From: Chrysochromulina tobinii
Lineage: Eukaryota > Haptophyta > Prymnesiales > Chrysochromulinaceae
Reading direction: 5' to 3'
Length of the DNA stretch: 26,055 nt
Assembly (NCBI GenBank): GCA_001275005.1
Contig: JWZX01003130.1
Span: 1-26,055, forward strand
Notes under the pieces: generated by a model
The model's database searches: none
Told to the model about the DNA's origin: nothing
What the model saw: the letters and a program-made list of their open reading frames with translations, nothing else
Shown: piece after piece, positions 14,892 to 22,500 of the stretch
How positions within the stretch are numbered: the first letter of the stretch is position 1
How the letters are laid out: every line of letters begins with the position of its first letter
Program-made: the position numbers and the translations under genes

Positions 14892-16418
14892 TCAGCCGGT
14901 GAGAGGATTGGCGTATGTTGAGTGATACTTGTGCTGCACGATGGAGACGAGCAGCGGCCGGTTGATGGCGGCCTCGATATCCGTCATCTCGGAGGAGCCA
15001 GGATCGCGCGCCTTCTGCTCCTTTTGCTCGGTGATCTGCTGGTGGAGATGCGCCGTCTGCTGCGACAATCGTGCCTTACGCAGCGCGATCTTCTGCTCCT
15101 CCTGTGAATGGGCCAAGGCAACATCCTTGAGCACCTCAGCTGCGTACTCGCGATCCCTCTTTTGGTCCTCCACCTTCGCGTGCTGCTTGATGGACTGCTG
15201 CATCTTGAGGAAGGCGAGGTTAGCCTGGATGTCGTCCTCCCTCTTCTTCTTCTTCGCCGCAAACTGCTCATCGAGCATCTTCTCATGCGCCTCGACGTAG
15301 CGCGCATTCGCCTCCTCCTCCTCCTTGATGCGCCGCTCGAGGTCTGCCCCCGCCGAGTTTTCGTACGCGCGCTGCATCTTGTGGATCCGCTCGCGCAGAC
15401 CCGCATACTGCGCGTTGCGATCGGCCTCTTGCTTGTCGAGCATCGTCTTCCACTGCGCGTTCAGCTTCGCCTCCTCCGCCCACAAACTCTGCTTCTCCTC
15501 CTCGCGCCTCGCCTTGGCTGCAACGTTGGCCAGCATCGTCGCCTTGTGGTACTCCTCATTCGCTCGCTGCTTGGCCTCCTTCCTTTTCGAGTCGGCCTCG
15601 AGCTCCTTGCGCAGGAAGGCGTCCATCTCCTCGTCCTCGAGCTTCTGCAGCCGCTGCGCCGCCGCGGCACGCGCAGCCTGTTCGCGCATCTGCGCCGCGC
15701 GCGCCGCCTTCTCGACCTCCACTTTCGCCAGCTTCTTGGCCTTTTCCTGGGCCATATCGCGCTCGTACAAGGCAAGATCCGCCGCCACCTGCCGTGCCTC
15801 CTCCTCCATGAGAGCCTTCTCGGCTGCAGTCTTATGCTGCTCAAGGCTCATCTGGTGGTACACGTGAGTGCGCAGCGTCTGCTTCTCCTGCTCCTTGGCC
15901 GCAACCTTGCGCTGCATCTCAATGTTGTAGAAGGCGTTGCGGTGCATCGCGACATCCGTCCAGTTGGAAGCCGCCTTCACCTTGTCCCGAAGCTCGCCCA
16001 CTGGCATCGGCGGCGCGTACGTTGGCGGCGGCTTCAGCGAAGGGCGCGGCCCTTGCGGCCGCGAGTCGCGCACGGCAGAGGCCACCTTGACCTCAAGCGT
16101 AGCCAGCAGGGTCGGTGTCATTGTGGAAGTGAGGAGCGCGCGCTCGGCGCGGGCGACCTCATTGATGATGACCGCCATGGTCTTTTCGTCTTTGCCATGC
16201 TCTTCCGAAAATTTGACAACGAGCTTCTCAAACAGCTGCTTCCGCTTGTGGTAAGCGCCTGAGGACAGCGCTGGCGCGGTCGAGCTCATGGCCTTGGACT
16301 CGACAATACCCGTCGGCCCGTTGACGATGGTCGCCATGTGTGAGTTGATGGGCACCTTCTCCATTCGCGGATCCGAGTGCTTGAACGGCAATGTATTGCC
16401 CTTGGCATCCTTCATCAT
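14892..16418 (-). CDS. Long coiled-coil protein of trichohyalin-plectin-homology type, probably ciliary
   Basis: The 508-residue protein is mostly one highly charged helix, rich in Glu, Lys, Arg, Ala and Gln from about residue 165 on (for example RREEEKQSLWAEEAKLNAQW and RRIKEEEEANARYVEAHEKM). Its composition and spacing resemble the TPH domain (PF13868) of ciliary proteins such as CFAP53, CFAP45 and MNS1, which lie inside or along axonemal microtubules. The N-terminal ~130 residues are a distinct, less charged region. The C-terminus is a short non-coiled tail (NRPLLVSIVQHKYHSTYANP). The start is the first of two adjacent ATGs, M39 of a frame that opens with TTG. A pyrimidine-rich AG (GTCTGCCTCCTCGCAG) lies just upstream, so a 5' exon or UTR intron is possible. 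Family assignment is by composition and should be checked by profile search. Confidence 0.7.
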   Translation of the reverse strand: MMKDAKGNTLPFKHSDPRMEKVPINSHMATIVNGPTGIVESKAMSSTAPALSSGAYHKRKQLFEKLVVKFSEEHGKDEKTMAVIINEVARAERALLTSTMTPTLLATLEVKVASAVRDSRPQGPRPSLKPPPTYAPPMPVGELRDKVKAASNWTDVAMHRNAFYNIEMQRKVAAKEQEKQTLRTHVYHQMSLEQHKTAAEKALMEEEARQVAADLALYERDMAQEKAKKLAKVEVEKAARAAQMREQAARAAAAQRLQKLEDEEMDAFLRKELEADSKRKEAKQRANEEYHKATMLANVAAKARREEEKQSLWAEEAKLNAQWKTMLDKQEADRNAQYAGLRERIHKMQRAYENSAGADLERRIKEEEEANARYVEAHEKMLDEQFAAKKKKREDDIQANLAFLKMQQSIKQHAKVEDQKRDREYAAEVLKDVALAHSQEEQKIALRKARLSQQTAHLHQQITEQKEQKARDPGSSEMTDIEAAINRPLLVSIVQHKYHSTYANPLTG

Positions 16419-16546
16419 GCCTGCTACTCGAGGGCGACCCGGCTGCTGCGAGGAGGCAGACGAGAGCAAAAAAACGGAGAGCTCGACAAGACGCGATGAT
16501 TTCACGCCTCCATAAGTATTCACGCATCCCAAAACTTCAGTCTCAG

Positions 16547-18103
16547 CTACCGGCCGGGCGGGTACACGGCCTGCAGAGTGCGCATGGCGTCGAGCTGGCG
16601 CAGCGCGGCCTTACAGTCGTCCTCGGCGAGCTGGCGCGCGACGAGCGAGGATGTGCACCGCATGAGCGCCTCCTCGAGGGTGGCGGAGAGGCGGTCGCGC
16701 TCGTGGATGGTGGCCTGGAGCTCCTTGAGCGTCGCCTCGAGCCTGTGCGAGAGCATCAGATTCTTGGCGTCCTGGCGCTCGATTCGGTCCGCGTTGGACG
16801 CGTGGTTTCGCCGAAGCTCGATCTCCGACACCTCGACCAAGCCGGCGAGCTGGCCTCGCTCCACCTCAAAGTGCTGCGCGCGCGCCGCGTGCGCCTCGCC
16901 CACCTTGCGCAGCTGCCGGATCTCCGCCTCGAGCTGCGCGATCCGCTGCTCGTATCGAGGCGGCAGCGTCTCGAGCTCCTCCGCACGCGCCCTGGCCGTG
17001 CGCCCCTCGGCTGTCAGGCGGTCGATGCTCGCGCGCGTCTCGGCGTCACGCGCCGCGAAGAGGCTCAAGTCGACCTGGAAGTCGTCCTCACGCTGCTTGA
17101 GCTCGTGGCGCAGCGCCGAGAGGGTGTGCTCGGTCGCATTCAGCCGCTCGATGAGCGCGAGCTTCTGCTCCGCGACCTGCCCATGCTCGTGCCGCACTCT
17201 CTGGAGCTCATCTGCGAGTTGCTGTGCCATGCCGAGCACGTGGTTGTACTCGTGCTGCAAGCTCGTGTGCTCCTCGTGCAGGCCGCTCACATGCGCGCGG
17301 CTCTCGGCGAGCTGCGCCTGCGCCTCGGACGTCGAGGCGCGCAGCGCGTCCACTGCCGCCACCTGCTGCGTCGCGTGCTGCGCCTGCGCGTGCGCAGAGA
17401 CGGCCGCCTGCTTCGCCTCGTACAGCTCGAGGGCGAGGCGTACGCGCTCATCGCGCACGTGCGCGAGCTCGGAACGCAGCTGGCCAGGTTCGCGGTGATC
17501 GTTGAGGCAGCCGCGCAACCGCTCCACCTCGTCGCGCAGCCGATCAACCTCGGCGATGTGCGCCTTGCTTCGCTCAGTCGCGTCCTCGAGCTGCGCCTTG
17601 AGAAGCATGATGCGCTCGCCCTCAACGGCGCCGTCGGCACCGTCGCCGAAGCCAACCTTACGGGGCGACGCGCGCTTGAGCTGCTGCCGCAGCGAGAGCA
17701 CCTCTGCCTCGAGGGCGTTCTTCTCGCGCTGCTCGCGCTCGAGCAGCCGACGAACGTACAGCATGTCGTGGTCGTGCTGCTCAGCAGCGGAGCGCAGACG
17801 CTGGATCTCGAGGTTGGCACCCGTGAGCTTGGACTGTGCGTCGACCAGCTTATGTTCCGCCTGCCATAAGCGCGTTTCCGCATCATGTGCGCGCCGGCTG
17901 CGCTGCACGGCACCCGAATACGAGGCGACCGACGATGTTGGCGAAATGGCTCCGGCACGAGGCGTCCCGGGCGCCGAAATTGGAGGCCGCCGCGGCAGGC
18001 CGCGGTGGCCGCCTGGGCCACCCGGGTCGCTTGCGCCGCCTGGGCCGCCTGGCCCCGCCCAGGATTGTGAGAAGCTGGGCGTGGTCGGCCGAGAGGAATG
18101 CAT
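16547..18103 (-). CDS. Coiled-coil protein, unknown family
   Basis: The 518-residue product has a Gly/Pro-rich, disordered N-terminus (about 1-65, with GPGGPGG, DPGGPGGHRG and GTPRAG). A nearly continuous coiled coil follows from about residue 75 to 505, with heptad-like Leu, Ala and charged residues (LRDEVERLRGCLNDHREPG; RIAQLEAEIRQLRKVGEAH). A short Gly/Asp break (GFGDGADGAVEGE) interrupts it around residue 150. Such proteins build centrosome, basal-body, Golgi or cytoskeletal scaffolds; nothing here decides which. It reads the same way as the next gene on the minus strand, only 128 bp downstream, and diverges from the kelch gene with 51 bp between start codons. Confidence 0.75.
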   Translation of the reverse strand: MHSSRPTTPSFSQSWAGPGGPGGASDPGGPGGHRGLPRRPPISAPGTPRAGAISPTSSVASYSGAVQRSRRAHDAETRLWQAEHKLVDAQSKLTGANLEIQRLRSAAEQHDHDMLYVRRLLEREQREKNALEAEVLSLRQQLKRASPRKVGFGDGADGAVEGERIMLLKAQLEDATERSKAHIAEVDRLRDEVERLRGCLNDHREPGQLRSELAHVRDERVRLALELYEAKQAAVSAHAQAQHATQQVAAVDALRASTSEAQAQLAESRAHVSGLHEEHTSLQHEYNHVLGMAQQLADELQRVRHEHGQVAEQKLALIERLNATEHTLSALRHELKQREDDFQVDLSLFAARDAETRASIDRLTAEGRTARARAEELETLPPRYEQRIAQLEAEIRQLRKVGEAHAARAQHFEVERGQLAGLVEVSEIELRRNHASNADRIERQDAKNLMLSHRLEATLKELQATIHERDRLSATLEEALMRCTSSLVARQLAEDDCKAALRQLDAMRTLQAVYPPGR

Positions 18104-18154
18104 TGAATTCCACCCGTCGTTTTGAGCGCTGTCGTTGTTTCGTTCTTCGACCTC
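18104..18154. promoter_or_regulatory. Minimal (51 bp) divergent spacer
   Basis: The ATG of the coiled-coil gene (-) and the first ATG of the kelch gene (+) are only 51 bp apart. Both promoters must lie in this spacer or inside the neighbouring coding DNA. Confidence 0.5.
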
Positions 18155-19156
18155 ATGTCAGCGTCCGCACCATGGGCAGCGCTGAAGACGAGCGTGCACG
18201 AGGGCTCGAAGGCGCCTAAGGCGCGCGGCGGCCACACGACGACGCTCGTCGAGAAAAACCTGCTCGTGCAGGGCGGTCAGCAGCACAAGAACGCAGGTGT
18301 GTTTGAGTACTTTTCGTGCAACCCGACGGTGCTGGACACGGAGACGCACACATGGTTCGAGCCGCGCGTCGCCCTCGGCAAAGGCCCGATCGCGCGCGCG
18401 TACCACACGACTACGCGGGTGGGCGGCGAGCTCTTTCTCTTCGGCGGCTCGACCCAAAAGAACGGCGACTGCATAACGGGCGTGCTGGGCGACATGCCCG
18501 TCTTCGACCTGGTGCGCATGGCGTGGGACACCAAGGACGTGCGCGGCAGGAAACCGCGCGCGCGCTTCATGCATTCGGCCGCGCTCAGCGACGGCAAGCT
18601 CTTCGTCTTCGGCGGCTCGGACGGGAAAAAGTCGCTTTCGGACGTGTCGGTGCTCGATGTGGCCACGATGCTGTGGTCGATGCCCAACTGCAGCGGCGGC
18701 CTGAGCATGGGCCTGCAGGCGCACTCGTGCACGCTCGCCGGCGATAAGCTGTACATCGTGGGCGGCATGAACGTATCGATCGACGAGCATGGCCACTCGT
18801 TCATCAAATACTCGTCGGACGTGTTCACGCTGAACCTGGTGACGATGGATTGGCAGCGGCTGCGGCGGCGAGGCGAGCAGCCAACCGGGCGCGCGTACCA
18901 CGGCGCCGCGGTCGTGGGCAACTTCCTCGTGCTCCTGGGTGGCTGGAGCGGGCAGGTGGAACAGGTGGACACTATCTCGACCCTCGACCTCGACGGTATG
19001 GGCACGTGGGCGACGGTGACTGTGCCCGGCCAGCCGCCCGCGGGTGTCTACGGCCACACGGCCACGGTCATCGGCTCCAACATCCTCATCTTTGGCGGCT
19101 GGGACGGCGTCTCGCCTCTCGCCACCGTCAACGTGCTCGACACGACCAAGCTCTAA
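18155..19156 (+). CDS. Six-bladed kelch-repeat protein
   Basis: The 333-residue protein is almost entirely kelch repeats. Six blades can be read from their conserved His-(Thr/Ser/Gly)-(Thr/Ala) start and Gly-Gly end: GGHTTTLVEKNLLVQGG, AYHTTTRVGGELFLFGG, FMHSAALSDGKLFVFGG, QAHSCTLAGDKLYIVGG, AYHGAAVVGNFLVLLGG and YGHTATVIGSNILIFGG, the last followed by WDG. This predicts a closed beta-propeller that binds a partner protein. There is no BTB, F-box or other extra domain. Propellers of this free-standing type occur in cytoskeletal, ciliary and signalling proteins, and the sequence does not settle the role. The first ATG (18155) is used; a TTG 33 bases upstream is in frame but unlikely. Confidence 0.88.
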   Translation: MSASAPWAALKTSVHEGSKAPKARGGHTTTLVEKNLLVQGGQQHKNAGVFEYFSCNPTVLDTETHTWFEPRVALGKGPIARAYHTTTRVGGELFLFGGSTQKNGDCITGVLGDMPVFDLVRMAWDTKDVRGRKPRARFMHSAALSDGKLFVFGGSDGKKSLSDVSVLDVATMLWSMPNCSGGLSMGLQAHSCTLAGDKLYIVGGMNVSIDEHGHSFIKYSSDVFTLNLVTMDWQRLRRRGEQPTGRAYHGAAVVGNFLVLLGGWSGQVEQVDTISTLDLDGMGTWATVTVPGQPPAGVYGHTATVIGSNILIFGGWDGVSPLATVNVLDTTKL

Positions 19157-19572
19157 AGCGAGGCGACGCGGCGCGACGCGCGAAGGCGAGCCCGACGGGG
19201 CGCGTGCATGACATGGACTCAACAGTCACGCTACAGCTTAGCTACAGCGCATGCGACGCGCGCGCGCGCGCGCCCGTACTCGTTGCGAGTGCGCGGGCCG
19301 TTGATGGCCTCGTGATGTCTTCTGATGAGCTTTGATGAGCTTTTTCCTAGACTACATGTACATGTACGAAGAATGCCGTCGCGGCAGCACGCTGCACGCA
19401 GCACGTCACAGAATTGTGCTTCTTGCCGAGATGGCTATTTAACGTGAACTGAAAGTTACTGAATCGGCGCTCGAGTTCGTCACGACACGTGTTCCGGCGA
19501 GCGCAGAAGAGTTGCAGAACCGCCCTACGGCCATACGCGCGAAGCTGCGTGCGTCACCGCCGAGAGTCGAGA
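19157..19572. other. Intergenic region with promoter of the E4/E2 gene
   Basis: It contains a run of alternating GC (about 19257-19272), a GATGAGCTTT tandem pair (about 19325-19343), an ACATGTACATGTAC run (about 19354-19368) and a TATA-like box with CGTGAAC (19436-19449). No gene is seen. Confidence 0.5.
19436..19449 (+). promoter_or_regulatory. TATTTAA box followed by CGTGAAC
   Basis: TATTTAA (19436-19442) runs straight into CGTGAAC (19443-19449), about 130 bp before the ATG at 19573. The carrier gene promoter has the same order and spacing (TATAAA, then CGTGAAC). Confidence 0.45.
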
Positions 19573-22500
19573 ATGGGCGATGAGTATGCTGCCGCCGCCG
19601 AGGCGCTGGCGAATCTGGTCGCCATCACGAACTTGGACCCTGCCCAGGCCTCGGAGCTCTTAGCGAACGCGGGCGGCAACCTCGAACTCGCTGTAAATGA
19701 CTTCTTCATGGGACCTGCAGCCGCCGGCCATGGCGGCGGCGGCGGCGTTGGTGGCGGTGAAGAGGGTGAAGCGGGCGGCGATATCGCGGGCGATGCCGAT
19801 ATGGGCGGCGGAGACAGTGACGATGACGACGACGAGTACGATGGAGAAGAGGACGAGTTCGACAACTGGACCGAAGTCGAGGGAGCGGGGCTCGGGCCGC
19901 TCGGGGCCGCCGCCGTCGGCGCCTACCAGCAACCACAACGGTCGGCCCCACCGCCGCTCAAGCGCGCAAAGGTGGAGATGCGCCAACCGCCGCGCGCGGA
20001 GGCACTCTCGGCCGACGAGTGCAAGAAGCTTCAGCAGGTCTTCGGTCTCTCGAGCCCTGTCGCGGACGGCGGCGACAAGCTGCACCGCTCCGTTTCGGAT
20101 CGGCAGCACTCGTGGGCCTTTGGCGATGACCGGTCGCTCACGTACCTGCTCTCGTGTTTCCGCAAGCTGGTCGCCCTCGATCCGGCGGCGCTCGCGGCGC
20201 CCGAGCGCGACTGCTTCGCCAAGGCTGTGCTGCTGCACCACGCGCGCACCATGCTCCTCTCGGGAGAAGCCCACGATGACGGCCTTGCGCTCTTTGAGAC
20301 TCAGGGTGACTCCGAGCTGAACAAGCTGAGCGCCGCTGCGCACGCGGGCGCACCGCACGCGGCCAACTTTCTGCACGTGATCCACGCCTCGATGACCGAC
20401 GCGGAGGTCGATCAGGTGTATTCGGGCCCGCTCGACGACATGCTCAAACGACTGGAGAAGGCGCAGATCAGCCTGCCCTCAGCCGCCGGCGGCGGATTTG
20501 GCGGCGGCGGCGGCTTCGGCGGCGGCGGCGGCTTCGGCGGCGGCGGTGGGTTTGGCGGCGCCGGCGCGGGCGCGGTCGGCGCCGGTGCCAACAAGGCCAA
20601 AGACGACTGGCGAATTGTCCTCAAGGAGGTCGAGAGCCTACTCGGTGTTGCCTCGGGCGGCGCTGGCGCGGCCAAGCCGCTGCCGCAAGGCGCGGCGGTG
20701 CGTTCGTCGCTCGCGCGGCGCATGGTGGAGGAGACGGTGCAGCTGCGATGTGGCCGCTGGTCGGCGCGCGATGCCGAGGTGCAGGGCTGCCTGCGCCTAT
20801 TCTCTCCCGCCCCTCCCGGCTTTCGGCCAGCGAGCAACGCAGGCACTGTGCACCATGACGACCTACCGACGCTCGAGCAGATCCAGGGCGACGTGACGGC
20901 GATGCAGACGCAGCTGCGCCAGCTGCTCACCGCGGCGTTCCTCAAGGACAACGACTCCAAAGTCGCCTTCCTTGAGTGGATTGCGGCCGTCATCACCGCG
21001 TGCGAGCTCGCGCTGCCGCCACCCAATGCCGACCCGCGCCGCGCGCTCGCAACGCGCCCGTCGGACGCGTGCGTCATCAATCTGTCGGTGGTGCTGCTGC
21101 AGCTATGCGAGCCATTCCTCGATAACGGCTCCACGGAGCGCACGGGAAAAGGCCACGACGGCATGACGCGCTTCGACGCCAAGTGGTTCGATCGCGAGCT
21201 CGAGCGGCGTGCAACCAACCCCAAAGCCCAGGCCGCGCACCGCGCGCACCGCTGCCGGCGCATGCTCGAGGAGACGCCCGCGACGGCGCCGCCCTCAGCT
21301 GCCGCGCCCTCGGGCAGCTCGGCCGACGTCACGATGGCTGAGCCGGGCGTGGCGGCCGCGGTGCGCCCGGCGGAGGCCGTGACGACGGCCGAGGCGAAGA
21401 AGCTCGAGTTCCACTTCGTGACCGAGTGCTTCTTCCTCGCGATGGGCGCGCTGCATGTCGGCATATACCCCGCGCTCGACACGGCGCAGCGCCTCGCCGA
21501 CACGCTCCACCGAAAGCTGCCGCCGCTGCCGCCCAATGCGCCACACTCAGCCTTCCAGGAAGGCCTCGCGGCGCTGCGTGCCGCAGGGCCCGCTCTCCTC
21601 GGCGCGCAGGGCCAGCTGCTTGCATACCGGCTGCTAGCGGAGGCGCCGCCGCTCATCACCCTCATGGGCAAGTTCGTCGGGCTCACGGCTGCGTGGGTGC
21701 GCCAGCAGGCGAGCGCGCCGCTGGCGGCGGCGGCGGCCGCGGCCGGGGAGCCGACGGCGGAGATGACCTTCTCACGGCTGCCAGAATACGCGGTGACTGA
21801 CCTGTGCCGGCTGCTCAAGTACATGGCTACGCAGCCGCCCGATGTGCTGCGCTCGGCGCCGTGGGCGAGTTTCCTCGTCTCGCGTGTCCTGTGCGCGCTG
21901 CTCAGCCGCCGCGAGCTGCTCTCGTCGCCTTTTGTGCGCTTCCAGATCGTCGACACGCTCTACGTGCTGGTGTCGCTCGACGAGCACCACGACAAGCACT
22001 CGCGCGGGCGCGGCGGCATGCTCGGCGGCGCGCAGCTGCTCGACCTCGTCGACGCGCGCGCGGCCGAGGCGCTCCAGCCGCCGATGCTCAGCTTGTACGT
22101 CGAGCTCGGGCTACATACCAACTCCGAGGCCGTCACCGACAAGAACTCCCAGCGCTACTTGCTCATGAAGGTGCTCCGGCGCCTCTGGCAGAACCCGAGC
22201 AACTGGGCCACCTTTGTGCGCGTCGCTGCCGCCGCCAACGACGCGCCTTCGAGCGCGGCGGGCGAAGGCGCGCTCCCGGGCGCCGCCAAAGGCGGCAGCG
22301 CGGCCGCCTCCGCGTCCTCCGCCGATGCTGCCGCAGTCGAGCGCCAGGTGTCGGGAGCCGCCGCCGACGCCGACCACACGTGGTTTGGTGAGTTCGCGAC
22401 GACGCTCGTTAAGGAGAACCTCTTCCTGCTAGACGACGCGCTCGGTCGGCTCGCGGACGTGAAGAAGCGCGAGGCCGAGAAGGCGGACGAGGCGGCGTGG

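Noticed and set aside
15108-16262. Long open frame on the plus strand opposite the TPH-like coiled-coil gene
   Set aside because: It is Leu/Arg-rich and has no domain. It is the antisense shadow of a gene whose Glu/Lys heptads read as Leu/Arg on the other strand.
16419-16546. Fusion of the two minus-strand coiled-coil genes by splicing (GTAGCT donor to TCGCAG acceptor)
   Set aside because: Joining those sites gives an immediate in-frame stop, so one long protein is not supported.
16391-17869. 492-codon open frame on the plus strand
   Set aside because: It is antisense to the coiled-coil gene at 16547-18103. Its Leu/Arg/Val-rich composition is what GC-rich antisense of a coiled coil gives.
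18158-19222. 354-codon minus-strand frame over the kelch gene
   Set aside because: The plus strand shows six clear kelch blades; the minus frame is Arg/His-rich with no recognisable domain.
20412-21956. 514-codon minus-strand frame inside the E4/E2 gene
   Set aside because: It is Ser/Arg-rich and opposite strongly conserved Ufd2-core sequence; no domain or start context supports it.
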